This document shows positions 1-8,706 of a stretch of DNA of 64,000 nucleotides, piece after piece. The DNA is from Mesorhizobium muleiense. Lineage in GTDB: Bacteria; Pseudomonadota; Alphaproteobacteria; Rhizobiales; Rhizobiaceae. Position 1 is the first letter of the stretch; each line of letters opens with the position of its first letter. The stretch spans positions 40,099-104,098 of the forward strand of contig NZ_FNEE01000021.1 in assembly GCF_900099905.1 (NCBI RefSeq), written 5' to 3'. Below the pieces are notes generated by a model. That model worked only from the letters and a program-made list of their open reading frames with translations. It was not told the origin of the DNA and did no database searches. The translations under genes were made by a program, and so were the position numbers.

Positions 1-173
1 TTGACGGTGTTGAACACCGGCAGGCCGAGATGTGTCTGGCCGCCCTTACCGGGTGTGACGCCGCCGACCACATTAGTGCCGTAACGCTTCATGTCCTCGG
101 CGTGAAAACTGCCGATCTTGCCCGTAAATCCCTGTACGATTACGCGGGTGTCCCGGTTAAGCAGAATTGCCAT
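1..173 (-). CDS. mtkB: Malate-CoA ligase alpha subunit, MtkB (partial, N-terminus only)
   Basis: The visible 57 residues start with ATG at 173 and read MAILLNRDTRVIVQGFTGK, the N-terminal CoA-binding (Rossmann) segment of succinyl-CoA/malyl-CoA synthetase alpha subunits. It continues through the family motif GGVTPGKGG. The rest, including the phosphohistidine, lies beyond the left edge. It follows mtkA by 12 bases, so the two are co-transcribed and should form the alpha/beta ligase that activates malate with CoA and ATP. The malate rather than succinate assignment rests on the neighbouring malyl-CoA lyase gene. A plain sucD is the alternative. Confidence 0.85.
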   Translation of the reverse strand, partial: MAILLNRDTRVIVQGFTGKIGSFHAEDMKRYGTNVVGGVTPGKGGQTHLGLPVFNTV

Positions 174-185
174 TCTTTCCTCCCC

Positions 186-1370
186 TCAGCCTGCTTTTTT
201 CAGTGACACCGCGCGCCAGGCGGCGACGGCTTTTTCGGCGGCTTCGGCCAGTGTGTCGGCCACGATCACCGCCTCGCCGGAATCGGCCAGGATGCGGCGC
301 CCTTCCTCGACCTTGGTGCCGGCCAACCGCACCACCAACGGCACGTTGACGCCGACTTCGCGGATTGCCTTGACAACGCCCTCGGCGACCCAGTCACAGC
401 GATTGATGCCGGCGAAGATGTTGACGAGGATGGTCTCGACATTCTTGTCACCAAGTACGGCGCGGAACGATTTCGCAACCCGCTCGGGCGAGGCGCCGCC
501 GCCGATGTCGAGGAAGTTTGCCGGCTCGCCGCCGGCGATCTTGATCATGTCCATCGTCGCCATGGCGAGGCCGGCGCCATTGATGATGCAGCCGATATTG
601 CCGTCCAGCCCGACATAGGAAAGGCCGCGGTCGCTGGCGAAAGTCTCCCGCGGGTCTTCCTGGCTCTTGTCGCGCAATTCGGAGATTTCGGGCCGACGAA
701 ACAGTGCGTTCTCATCGAACGACATCTTGGCGTCCAGCGCCATCAGATTACCGTCACGGGTGACGACTAGTGGATTGATCTCGAGCATCGAGGCGTCGTA
801 GTCGCGAAACACGCGATAGCAACCAAGTAGCGTTTCGGTCGCCTTGCCAATCAGGTTGTTCTCGAGACCAAGCCCGAAGGCGATCTCGCGCGCCTGATAC
901 TGCTGCATCCCCGCGCCGGGGTCCACGGTCGCGCGAATGATTGAATCTGGCTGCTTTTCGGCGATCTCTTCGATCTCCATGCCGCCGGACGCAGACGCGA
1001 CGATCATCACCCGCTCGGCTTTACGGTCGAGAACAAAGGCGAGATAGATTTCCTGGCGAATGTCGACGGTCTCTTCGACATAGAGCCGCGACACCAGCTT
1101 GCCGCGCGGCCCCGTCTGATGCGTCACCAGCTTCCTGCCGAGCATCGCCTCGGCGGCATCGCCCACTTCCTGGTCGGACTTGCAAATGCGGATGCCGCCA
1201 GCCTTGCCGCGCGCGCCGGAATGTATCTGCGCCTTGACCACCCATTTGCCGCCACCGATCTCGCTGGCACGGTACGTCGCCTGCTCCGGACTGTAGGCCA
1301 GACCGCCGCGCGGCACGTGGACGCCGTGACGGGCGAGCAGTTCCTTGGCCTGGTATTCGTGAATGTCCAT
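186..1370 (-). CDS. mtkA: Malate-CoA ligase beta subunit, MtkA (SucC family)
   Basis: This 394-residue protein has the ATP-grasp domain of SucC-type beta subunits in its first ~220 residues, opening MDIHEYQAKELL, and a CoA-ligase domain behind it with the INGAGLAMATMD and NFLDIGGGA motifs (about 260-292). The length is normal for the family. The ATG at 1370 is preceded by GGGAGGAA. With MtkB it should convert malate, CoA and ATP to malyl-CoA, which the adjacent lyase splits to acetyl-CoA and glyoxylate, as in the serine cycle. The gene order mcl-mtkA-mtkB on one strand with gaps of 12-16 bases indicates an operon. Succinyl-CoA synthetase activity cannot be excluded from sequence, but the lyase context favours malate. 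Confidence 0.9.
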   Translation of the reverse strand: MDIHEYQAKELLARHGVHVPRGGLAYSPEQATYRASEIGGGKWVVKAQIHSGARGKAGGIRICKSDQEVGDAAEAMLGRKLVTHQTGPRGKLVSRLYVEETVDIRQEIYLAFVLDRKAERVMIVASASGGMEIEEIAEKQPDSIIRATVDPGAGMQQYQAREIAFGLGLENNLIGKATETLLGCYRVFRDYDASMLEINPLVVTRDGNLMALDAKMSFDENALFRRPEISELRDKSQEDPRETFASDRGLSYVGLDGNIGCIINGAGLAMATMDMIKIAGGEPANFLDIGGGASPERVAKSFRAVLGDKNVETILVNIFAGINRCDWVAEGVVKAIREVGVNVPLVVRLAGTKVEEGRRILADSGEAVIVADTLAEAAEKAVAAWRAVSLKKAG

Positions 1371-1386
1371 ATTTCCTCCCGAAAAC

Positions 1387-2346
1387 TCAGTGCGTCGTCT
1401 GCGCCCGGCCGGCGCGCTCGATCGCCTCGTTGACCGTCAGCACGTTGCGCGCCATGCGTTCCGAAGCCGCGTCGATCATCTTGCCATCGAGCGCCGCGGC
1501 TCCCTTTCCGAGCGCCTCCGCTTCCTTGAGCACCTCCAGGATGCGGCGGGCTCGCGTGACCTCCTTCTCAGGCGGCGAGAACACGTCGTTAGCCAAAGTG
1601 ATCTGCGAAGGGTGGATCGCCCATTTGCCTTCGATGCCGAGAGCCGCGGCGCGCTTGGCGGCGGCCATGTAGCCTTCAGGATCGGAGAAATCGCCGAACG
1701 GTCCGTCGATGGCGCGCAGGCCATAGGCGCGGCAGGCGACGGTCATGCGCGACAAGGCAAAATGCCACTGGTCGCCGGGATAGTCGGGATTGAGGCCGCC
1801 GATGTTGACAGTGCGTGCCTTGTTGCTCGCCGCATAGTCGGCGACGCCGAAATGCATGGCTTCCAGCCGGCCCGGCGTGGCGGCGATCGCCTCGACATTA
1901 GCCATGCCGAGCGCCGTCTCGATCAGCGCTTCAAGACCGACACGGGTCTTGAAGCCCTTGGCCATCTCGATCTGGTTGATCATGGCCTCGACCATATAGA
2001 GGTCGGCCGGCACGCCCACCTTCGGCACCAGGATGGTGTCCAACCGATTGCCGGCCTGTTCCATCACGTCGACGACATCGCGATACATGTAATGGGTGTC
2101 GAGGCCGTTGATGCGCACCGAGACGGTCTTGCCCTTCGCGCGCCAGTCGATGTCGTTCAGCGCCTGGATGATGTTCTTGCGGGCGCGCTCCTTGTCGGGT
2201 GGGGCGACCGCGTCCTCGATGTCGAGGAAGACGAAGTCGACGGCGCTGTTCGCCGCCTTGTCGATCATTTCTGGGCTAGAACCCGGAACTGCCAGTTCGC
2301 TGCGCTGGAGCCTCAGCTTTTTGAGGTGATTGATGGTGTGGCTCAC
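1387..2346 (-). CDS. mcl: L-malyl-CoA / beta-methylmalyl-CoA lyase (HpcH/HpaI-CitE family)
   Basis: The 319-residue product belongs to the CitE-like TIM-barrel lyases. It shows RSELAVPGSSPEM near the N-terminus, FVFLDIEDAV with the acidic metal-site residues, and a conserved Glu in GLEALIETALGM. The family reversibly cleaves malyl-CoA to acetyl-CoA and glyoxylate. I place the start at GTG 2346, because GGGGAGAC precedes it and family homology begins there. An in-frame ATG at 2472 would add 42 residues without family similarity. It is first in the mcl-mtkA-mtkB operon. A palindromic operator-like site lies 122 bases upstream (2468-2482), the same element found before many genes in this window, so malyl-CoA chemistry may be co-regulated with the uptake systems. 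Confidence 0.88.
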   Translation of the reverse strand: MSHTINHLKKLRLQRSELAVPGSSPEMIDKAANSAVDFVFLDIEDAVAPPDKERARKNIIQALNDIDWRAKGKTVSVRINGLDTHYMYRDVVDVMEQAGNRLDTILVPKVGVPADLYMVEAMINQIEMAKGFKTRVGLEALIETALGMANVEAIAATPGRLEAMHFGVADYAASNKARTVNIGGLNPDYPGDQWHFALSRMTVACRAYGLRAIDGPFGDFSDPEGYMAAAKRAAALGIEGKWAIHPSQITLANDVFSPPEKEVTRARRILEVLKEAEALGKGAAALDGKMIDAASERMARNVLTVNEAIERAGRAQTTH

Positions 2347-2467
2347 GTTGCGTCTCCCCTGAACCCGGCCTGTTTGACTATGCCAGACATTTGTCCATAT
2401 CCGCTTGTGTTCCTTCACACGGTAGCACGCCTTAGACGCCGGGCTTGTGCTGCCAGCGAGGAGATGC

Positions 2468-2482
2468 CGCATAACATCTGCG
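2468..2482 (-). promoter_or_regulatory. Operator-like palindrome upstream of mcl (site 1 of 12)
   Basis: CGCAT-AACAT-CTGCG: one perfect arm and one arm with a single change from the CGCAG-N5-CTGCG pattern. It is 122 bases before the mcl start and shares its flanking T-run with several other sites (CTGCGTTTTT). The gene-side half element is poorly kept here. Confidence 0.5.
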
Positions 2483-2877
2483 TTTTTTGCGCGGTCGCGC
2501 AGCTAATCCTCTTTCCGTAGTTCTTTCGGCCCCTATCGGGCGGGCGGCCCGCTCTGAACGCCCGCCATGGATGTATCTTCGGCAGAGGACTTCAGACCGG
2601 TGGAGGGTGGGGTTTGGACGATCTCCAGGGCGAAAATAAAAGCTCACCCAATGCTCCTTCAGTCGAAACGCTCGTCGATCAAAGCGACACGACAACTATG
2701 CGTCCTGTGCAACCAAGTGCCGGCACATCTCCGCAAGAGGCACCGCTATAGGCCTGCTGACCCCTGCCAGCTAGGTCCGCGACGTCGTATGCCACGCGTA
2801 GACTGGCAGAAATGTCCTCTTTCCTTAATGCGGCTCCCCAAAAGCAGACCGAGATCAGACGCAAAAACTCAGCAGAA
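2483..2877. other. Divergent intergenic region between mcl and the aldehyde dehydrogenase gene
   Basis: The 637 bases between the two divergent starts hold no convincing gene. Short frames on both strands have no recognisable domain and no good ribosome-binding site. The region carries two operator-like palindromes, one near each gene, so it most likely serves as a divergent promoter. Confidence 0.5.
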
Positions 2878-2887
2878 CGTCATTATT

Positions 2888-2902
2888 CGCAGGAGAACGC
2901 CT
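2888..2902 (+). promoter_or_regulatory. Operator-like palindrome upstream of aldehyde dehydrogenase (site 2 of 12)
   Basis: CGCAG-GAGAA-CGCCT lies 82 bases before ATG 2984, with a TCGCGC element 13 bases further on. It sits inside a 54-base block (2878-2931) that is about 80% identical to 14945-14998 read on the minus strand, upstream of ehuB. This shows the two promoters share ancestry or are under the same selection. Confidence 0.6.
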
Positions 2903-2983
2903 TCATGGCCGTACATCGCGCTGCCAATCGCCTCAGTTGCGGGGTTAGTTTGGCGAAAATGAACACTCGATTTGGGGTTACGA

Positions 2984-4459
2984 ATGAAAGGTTCAGCAAC
3001 CACATTAAAGGGGCTTAAACGGCCGGACCTTCTGCAAAAGTGCGCTTATGTTAATGGCGCCTGGCTTTCCAAGGTTGAAACGATCTCCGTAGTGGACCCC
3101 GCGACTGGCGAGGAACTGGCTCAGGTGGCAGCCTGTGAGATTTCCGACGTGGACACTGCAGTCAACGTCGCGAGAAGCGCATTTCAAAGATGGCGCGATG
3201 TTCTTCCTTCGGTACGGGGCGAATACCTGCGGAAATGGGCCGCAGGTATGCGCGAGAATGCGGAAGATCTTGCCGCTATCATGACCGCCGAGCAAGGCAA
3301 ACCGTTAGCCGAGGCGCGCGGTGAGATTTCATATGCCGCTAGCTTTCTTGACTGGTTTGCAGCGGAGGGCGAGCGGGCCTATGGCGAGACCATCCCAGGC
3401 CATCTTACCGGCAGCCGACTCTCTGTGCAGGTCCAGCCGGTCGGAGTAACGGTCGCCATAACCCCTTGGAACTTTCCCTCGGCGATGATCACCAGGAAAG
3501 CAGGAGCCGCGCTGGCTGCCGGCTGCACCATGATTGTCAAGCCCGCCCCCGAAACGCCCCTGTCAGCTCTGGCGCTTGCCCGTCTTGCCGAGGACGCAGG
3601 AGTTCCCGCCGGCGTGTTTCAGGTGATCACGGGAGACGCTGCCCCGCTGGCAAAACGGCTGTTGGATCATAGCGATGTGCGGGCATTCTCCTTCACGGGC
3701 TCGACCGAGGTCGGCCGGATCCTGCTCGAGCAGTCCGCAAAAACACTTAAGAAGGCTTCACTTGAGCTCGGCGGCAATGCTCCTTTTATCATTTTCGATG
3801 ACGCACCCTTGGAGACTGCCGTGGCCGGATGCATGGCAGCCAAATTCGCCACATCCGGTCAGGACTGCCTGGCAGCAAATAGGATCTATGTCCAGCGGGG
3901 AAGCTATCAAAGGTTTGTGGAGGAATTCGCGAAGGCCACCAGTAAACTGAAAGTCGGGCACGGATTCGAGCCCGGTGTCGACATTGGCCCGATGACCAAA
4001 CCCTCTGTCGCGGAAAAGTGCAGGCGACAGGTTTCCGAAGCTCTTTGTGCCGGAGCCCGCATCGTTGTTGGCGGACAGGACAGTCCGCTCGGCGGCAATT
4101 TTGTGACCCCGACTGTTCTCGCCGACGTCACTGACGACATGCTGATCGCCAAGGAAGAGACCTTTGGGCCGGTCGCTGCAGTCCTTCCGTTCGATAACGA
4201 GGCGGAAGTGCTTGCGCGGGCCAACAACTCGGAAATGGGCCTTGCGGCTTACGTTTACACAAGAGATCTGAACCGCGTCATGCGGCTGACCGACCAGTTG
4301 GAGTACGGCATGGTCGCCGTCAACACCCCGAAATTTACCGGCGCGCCCATACCTTTCGGAGGATGGAAGCAATCCGGCCTCGGCCGGGAGGGCTCAAGAC
4401 ATGGCCTCGCCGAATATCTCGAACCCAAATACGTGTGCATCGGCAACATCTTAGACTGA
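2984..4459 (+). CDS. Aldehyde dehydrogenase, succinate-semialdehyde (GabD)-type
   Basis: The 491-residue product is a full-length NAD(P)-dependent aldehyde dehydrogenase. The catalytic Cys295 lies in SGQDCLAANR, the general base Glu261 in LELGGNAP, the cofactor loop in FTGSTEVGR, and the substrate-entry motif in ITPWNFPSAMITRK. The overall pattern is closest to succinate- or glutarate-semialdehyde dehydrogenases. I use ATG 2984; an in-frame TTG at 2972 is also possible. The gene is followed after 12 bases by a class III aminotransferase, so the pair probably takes an omega-amino acid or diamine to a semialdehyde and then to a dicarboxylate. Aspartate semialdehyde (a DoeC-like role) is conceivable given the DoeA- and DoeD-like genes nearby, but not shown. 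Confidence 0.87.
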   Translation: MKGSATTLKGLKRPDLLQKCAYVNGAWLSKVETISVVDPATGEELAQVAACEISDVDTAVNVARSAFQRWRDVLPSVRGEYLRKWAAGMRENAEDLAAIMTAEQGKPLAEARGEISYAASFLDWFAAEGERAYGETIPGHLTGSRLSVQVQPVGVTVAITPWNFPSAMITRKAGAALAAGCTMIVKPAPETPLSALALARLAEDAGVPAGVFQVITGDAAPLAKRLLDHSDVRAFSFTGSTEVGRILLEQSAKTLKKASLELGGNAPFIIFDDAPLETAVAGCMAAKFATSGQDCLAANRIYVQRGSYQRFVEEFAKATSKLKVGHGFEPGVDIGPMTKPSVAEKCRRQVSEALCAGARIVVGGQDSPLGGNFVTPTVLADVTDDMLIAKEETFGPVAAVLPFDNEAEVLARANNSEMGLAAYVYTRDLNRVMRLTDQLEYGMVAVNTPKFTGAPIPFGGWKQSGLGREGSRHGLAEYLEPKYVCIGNILD

Positions 4460-4471
4460 AAGGAAAGCCCT

Positions 4472-5875
4472 ATGACTATCAACATCAAGGATATCAGCGA
4501 AAAGGATAGAAACGCTGTCCTGCATCCATTCACGCAGCTCAAGGATTTCGCCACCGGTAAGCTCGGAGAGCCGACGATCGTCGAGACAGGGAAGGGAATC
4601 CGCATTCAGGACGCGCATGGCAACCAATTTATCGACGGTTTTGCCGGCCTCTACTGCGTCAATGTCGGCTATGGCCGAACCGAGGTGGCTGAAGCAATCT
4701 CGCGTCAGGCCTATCGCCTCGCGTATTACCACTCCTATGCGGCGCACACGAGCGATGAGCTCGCCATCCTCTCTGATCGCCTCGTGAAGATGGCGCCTGG
4801 GAAGATGAGCAAGGTGTTCTACGGCATGTCCGGCTCGGATGCGAACGAGACCCAGGCCAAGCTTGTCTGGTACTACAACAATCTGCGTGGAAAGCCGAAC
4901 AAGAAGAAGATCATTTCGCGTGAACGCGGCTATCACGGGTGCAGCGTCGTGTCCGGCTCGATGACGGGGATGAGCTTCTATCATGACAATATGGATCTGC
5001 CGCTCCCGCAGATCGTTCACACCGGTGTGCCGCATCACTATTGGGGCGCGACCCCGGGCGAGACCGAACGCGAATTCTCCGCTCGCCGCGCCGTCGAGCT
5101 TGACCAACTGATCGAGCGCCTAGGCCCGGACAACGTTGGCGCCTTCATTGGCGAGCCGGTGCTCGGCACCGGCGGCATCACGCCCCCGCCGGAAGGCTAC
5201 TGGGAAGCTATACAGAAGGTCCTCAAAAAGCATGATGTGCTTCTGATTGCCGACGAAGTAATCACCGGGTTCGGCCGCACCGGTTCCATGTTCGGCTCGC
5301 AGCACTATGGCATCGAGCCAGACCTCATCACGATCGCAAAGGGTCTGACTTCGGCCTATTTCCCACTTTCCGCGGCAATTGTCGGTGAAAAGGTTTACGA
5401 GGTCCTGGAGGACGGGGCGGACAAGGTCGGTGCGTTCTCGCACGGTTACACCTATTCAGGTCATCCAATCGGGGCTGCCGCGGCCAACGCGGTGCTGGAC
5501 ATCGTCGAGAAAGAAGACCTTCCGGGGAACGCTCGCGAGGTCGGTGCATTCTTCCAAGCGCAGCTGAAGGAGAAATTCGCGCAGTTGCCGATCGTCGGCG
5601 AAGTGCGCGGCGTCGGCCTTATGGCCGCAATCGAGTTTGTGGCCGATCGAGACAACAGGAAGCGTTTCGATCCAACACTCAAGATTGGCGCACGAATGTC
5701 CAAGGCGGCGCGTGAACGCGGTCTGATCGCTCGCGCCATGCCGCATGGTGACATTCTCGGCTTCGCTCCTCCCTTGGTGACAACCAAGGCTGAAGTCGAA
5801 GAAATCGTTGGCATCGCTGAAAGTGCAGTTCGCTTCGTTATGGATGAGCTCACGCGAGACGGGCTTAACATCTGA
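4472..5875 (+). CDS. Class III (omega) aminotransferase, PLP-dependent
   Basis: This 467-residue enzyme has the fold-type I class III aminotransferase signature: SGSDANETQAKL for phosphate and cofactor contact, IADEVITGFGRTGSMF with the PLP-binding Asp, and Lys290 in TIAKGLTSAYFPLS as the Schiff-base lysine. The N-terminal half (HPFTQLKDF, GKGIRIQDAHGNQFIDGFAGLYCVNVGYG) resembles the putrescine/GABA/beta-alanine:pyruvate subgroup. It lies directly behind the semialdehyde dehydrogenase with AAAGGAAAG before the ATG, so the two form an operon. The amino donor cannot be read from sequence; GABA, putrescine and diaminobutyrate-like amines are candidates. A fragment of a second copy of this family survives at 28.83-28.96 kb. 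Confidence 0.87.
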   Translation: MTINIKDISEKDRNAVLHPFTQLKDFATGKLGEPTIVETGKGIRIQDAHGNQFIDGFAGLYCVNVGYGRTEVAEAISRQAYRLAYYHSYAAHTSDELAILSDRLVKMAPGKMSKVFYGMSGSDANETQAKLVWYYNNLRGKPNKKKIISRERGYHGCSVVSGSMTGMSFYHDNMDLPLPQIVHTGVPHHYWGATPGETEREFSARRAVELDQLIERLGPDNVGAFIGEPVLGTGGITPPPEGYWEAIQKVLKKHDVLLIADEVITGFGRTGSMFGSQHYGIEPDLITIAKGLTSAYFPLSAAIVGEKVYEVLEDGADKVGAFSHGYTYSGHPIGAAAANAVLDIVEKEDLPGNAREVGAFFQAQLKEKFAQLPIVGEVRGVGLMAAIEFVADRDNRKRFDPTLKIGARMSKAARERGLIARAMPHGDILGFAPPLVTTKAEVEEIVGIAESAVRFVMDELTRDGLNI

Positions 5876-6251
5876 GGCGCACGGCAGCCGAACCTGCAGT
5901 AGTCTGCCGACGTTCGACAGGCGCAGCCCTGGCCCGCTCTATCGAGCGGTTCACCGGGACGCGAGCGGGCAGATTAAATGACGCTCAGCGGGAGATCATC
6001 GGGCCCCCGACTGCGGTGGGCGCGGCACCAACAGCGCCGAAGAGCGGAGCCTAGCTGTCTGGAACTCGGGGCGATCGAGTCTTCCGAAGCAGCAAGCAAC
6101 GCTTTCGCTAGAATGCTGTCGAATACGGTTCGATAGGCGCAGAGCACTTCGTGTTGCGTAGCTGCTCTGGTCTCCAAGGAAGTCGGTCGCGCAGTTTTGG
6201 CATGGCCGCCGGGCCTACGAGAGATCAGGGTAGGAGAAAGGACCCCCGGGG
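5876..6251. other. Intergenic region before the GlxA-type regulator
   Basis: These 376 bases separate the aminotransferase from the regulator on the same strand. I see no gene or clear terminator. Frames on either strand lack family similarity. Confidence 0.4.
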
Positions 6252-7325
6252 ATGCTAGACTCGCAGTCCACATGCCGAAATTTCTGCTTTTACCTTCTGC
6301 CTGCCTTTTCGCTTCATGCCTTCTCGTCGGCAGTAGAAGCGCTTAGGCTCGCCAACGAGGTGGTGGGGCGGGAGGTGTATAGCTGGCAGGTCATTTCGGA
6401 CGACGGGCAACCTGCGGCCTCGAGTTGCGGGTTGTTGGTTTGTGCCGATTCTTCGTTGTCGTTCGAGCGTGAAAGAACTCGTGGCTCGATCTCAGCACCG
6501 GCTGTCGTGGTCGTCGGCGGCCGCAATGCTCCTACTCCGCACAAACAGCTTGATGCCTGGCTCAGAGAGTGTCGCAATCGCCGCGGCAGCCTCATAGGGA
6601 TAAGTAGCGGTACTATTGCGCTTGCTCGGGCGGGGCTTGCAGAAGGGCGGCGTTGCGCGGTTCACTGGGAGCAATTTCCGATATTCTGTGAGCGGTTCCT
6701 AGGCGTGGTAGCGACTCAAACTGCCTTCGAGCGGGACGGGGACCTATACACTTGCGCCGGGGGGGACGCCCCCTTCGACATGTTTCTGGATTTGGTTGAT
6801 CGCCACCATGGGACGATAGTCGTCAACCGTATTTGCGAAAAAGCTATCGCGTGTAAGACCCGTTCAGCGGGTGACCGCCAACGTCTACCCCTTCATTCTC
6901 GAGTGAAACTAAACCACCAGGCGGTCATCAAGATAATAGAGGAGATGGAGGCAAACCTCGCGGAGCCATTGCTATTGGACGAACTTGTGGGGTCAGCCGG
7001 CCTATCCCGCCGTCAAATCGAGCGGCTGTTTAGGCGGGAATTGGGATGTTCTCCGAGCCGCTATTATTTGGATCTTCGTCTGGAACGAGCGCACCTGTTA
7101 CTGATCAGCTCGCGCCTGCCGGTCGTTGAAATCGCGATGGCTTGCGGGTTTGTCTCTGCATCGCATTTCTCAAAAGCGTACCGCGAGGCCTACGGATGCG
7201 CGCCGCATCAATCACGATTGCCGATTTATCAACGGAAAGAAATGCGGTCGAACCTGCCGGAGGAAAATAGAACCAGGCAAATCGATCGGAGGCTAAGTAA
7301 CGAAAGAATACCGAACTGCCACTAG
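6252..7325 (+). CDS. GlxA-family transcriptional activator (DJ-1/PfpI domain plus AraC helix-turn-helix)
   Basis: The 357-residue protein has an N-terminal class I glutamine amidotransferase-like (DJ-1/PfpI) domain (about 10-185; VVVVGGRNAP, GISSGTIALARAGLAEGRRCAVHW) and a C-terminal pair of AraC helix-turn-helix motifs (about 225-320; DELVGSAGLSRRQIERLFRRELG and ACGFVSASHFSKAYREAYG). The usual GxCxG elbow of DJ-1 enzymes reads GISSG, so it is a ligand sensor rather than an enzyme. Relatives such as GbdR, CdhR and ArgR regulate catabolism of glycine betaine, carnitine and arginine. It lies between the aminotransferase pair and the DoeA-like gene and may control either. About 35 C-terminal residues are non-conserved. 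Confidence 0.85.
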   Translation: MLDSQSTCRNFCFYLLPAFSLHAFSSAVEALRLANEVVGREVYSWQVISDDGQPAASSCGLLVCADSSLSFERERTRGSISAPAVVVVGGRNAPTPHKQLDAWLRECRNRRGSLIGISSGTIALARAGLAEGRRCAVHWEQFPIFCERFLGVVATQTAFERDGDLYTCAGGDAPFDMFLDLVDRHHGTIVVNRICEKAIACKTRSAGDRQRLPLHSRVKLNHQAVIKIIEEMEANLAEPLLLDELVGSAGLSRRQIERLFRRELGCSPSRYYLDLRLERAHLLLISSRLPVVEIAMACGFVSASHFSKAYREAYGCAPHQSRLPIYQRKEMRSNLPEENRTRQIDRRLSNERIPNCH

Positions 7326-7527
7326 CAGAGCGCCGTGCTGTTCTCTGAAGATCGGGTATGGCGCTCCTTTGCTGAATGGCCTCAGCATACCAGCCGGAGA
7401 AAGGGTGTTCGAAGAGCTCCAGCTTCGATCAGCTCTTCTCGATTGCCCCATTGCAAACCGGGTCGGCCTCGCCCGCTCTGGCGCTAGGTGAAGACACTCG
7501 GACGCGATAGAATAGGAGGATTTCGAT

Positions 7528-8706
7528 ATGATACCATTGCCCTTCCTGCTGGACGAATACCGGAACAGGCTTTCCGCCATCCGAACGGAGATGGCACGAC
7601 GCGGTCTCGATCTTCTCGTTGTCAACGACGTTGCTAACCAGCACTACATCACCGGCTATGACGGCTGGTCGTTCTACACGCCGCAACTGGTGCTAGTGCC
7701 GCTTGCGGACGAGGAGCCCGTCTGGGTCGGGCGCGCCATGGACGCCGCTGGCGGACTGTTGACGGCATGGATGAAGCCCGAGAATGTCGTCGGCTTCCCG
7801 GAAGATCATGTCCAGCGGCCTGACCGCCATCCAATGGACTGGATTGCCGGCTGGATCGAGAAGAAGGGGTGGGGGCGCGGCAATATAGGCATCGAGCTCG
7901 AGGTCTATTACTATTCCCCGAAGGCCCATGCGCGGCTGACCGCGGGCCTGCCCAATGCAATCTTCCACGATGCCGACCTTCTGGTGAACTGGATCCGCAG
8001 CGTCAAGTCGGACGCCGAGATCGGCTACCTCCGCAACGCCTCGCGCCTTGCCGAGGCGGCGGTCACCGCGGCCTATGACGTGATTGCGCCAGGCGTGCGC
8101 GAGTGCGACGCCATCGCCAAGATCCAGGCCGCTCAGATAGCCGGCTCGCCGAATTTCGCTGGCGACATCACCGCCCTGCCGCCGACCATATTGGGCGGCG
8201 AAAACGCTTCGGCACCGCACATCATGTGGAGCGACCGCCGCTTTGGCGACAACGAAACCGTCGCACTCGAACTCGCCGGGGTCGTGCGCCGCTACGCTGC
8301 CGGTCTGGCACGGACGCTTCAGCTAGGCGCCATGCCCGCCAAGGTCGGTGACACCGGTAAGGCCGTGCTCGAAGGCATGGAGGCCGTCCTTGCTGCGATC
8401 AAGCCTGGTGTTGTGGCGGAAGACGTCGAGGCGAGCTGGCGCAAGGTCATCCAGCGCTACGGCCTGAAGAAGGAGTCCCGCATCGGCTATTCGATCGGGG
8501 CCGCCTATCCGCCAGACTGGGGCGAACACACGATCAGCCTGCGCCAGGGCGACAAGACGATTTTGAAGCCGGGCAACGTCCTTCATTCCATCCTCGGTAT
8601 GTGGATGGATGGCTGGGGGATCGAAGTGAGCGAAACGATCCTCGTCACCGCCGACGGCTGCGAGACGCTGACCAGCTTCCCGCGAGAGATCCATGTCAAA
8701 CGCTGA
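7528..8706 (+). CDS. doeA: DoeA/EutD-like ectoine hydrolase (M24 creatinase-fold), copy 1
   Basis: The 392-residue protein belongs to the M24 'pita-bread' family: an N-terminal creatinase domain (about 10-160; HYITGYDGWSFYTPQ) followed by the catalytic domain. The canonical metal ligands of M24 peptidases are altered. The first Asp region reads LELAG, the second AAGLART, and the usual GHGIG histidine is replaced in GYSIGAAYPPDWGE, so this is a non-metallo, creatinase/DoeA-type hydrolase rather than an aminopeptidase. DoeA/EutD opens the cyclic amidine of ectoine to N-acetyl-diaminobutyrate. GGAGGA precedes the ATG. It overlaps the following M20 amidohydrolase frame by 14 bases, which implies a two-step hydrolytic pathway. 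Ectoine as substrate is inference. Confidence 0.78.
   Translation: MIPLPFLLDEYRNRLSAIRTEMARRGLDLLVVNDVANQHYITGYDGWSFYTPQLVLVPLADEEPVWVGRAMDAAGGLLTAWMKPENVVGFPEDHVQRPDRHPMDWIAGWIEKKGWGRGNIGIELEVYYYSPKAHARLTAGLPNAIFHDADLLVNWIRSVKSDAEIGYLRNASRLAEAAVTAAYDVIAPGVRECDAIAKIQAAQIAGSPNFAGDITALPPTILGGENASAPHIMWSDRRFGDNETVALELAGVVRRYAAGLARTLQLGAMPAKVGDTGKAVLEGMEAVLAAIKPGVVAEDVEASWRKVIQRYGLKKESRIGYSIGAAYPPDWGEHTISLRQGDKTILKPGNVLHSILGMWMDGWGIEVSETILVTADGCETLTSFPREIHVKR

Noticed and set aside
186..1370. Succinyl-CoA synthetase sucCD
   Set aside because: The family cannot be separated by motif alone, but the adjacent malyl-CoA lyase and absence of other citric acid cycle genes favour malate-CoA ligase.
1363..2520. 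385-codon plus-strand open frame opposite mcl
   Set aside because: It is the antisense shadow of a well conserved lyase gene. High GC keeps the opposite frame open, and the product has no family features.
7528..8706. Xaa-Pro aminopeptidase (PepP) identity for the M24 genes
   Set aside because: The metal ligands typical of PepP are absent and the DoeA/creatinase-like motif GYSIG-AYPPDWGE is present.
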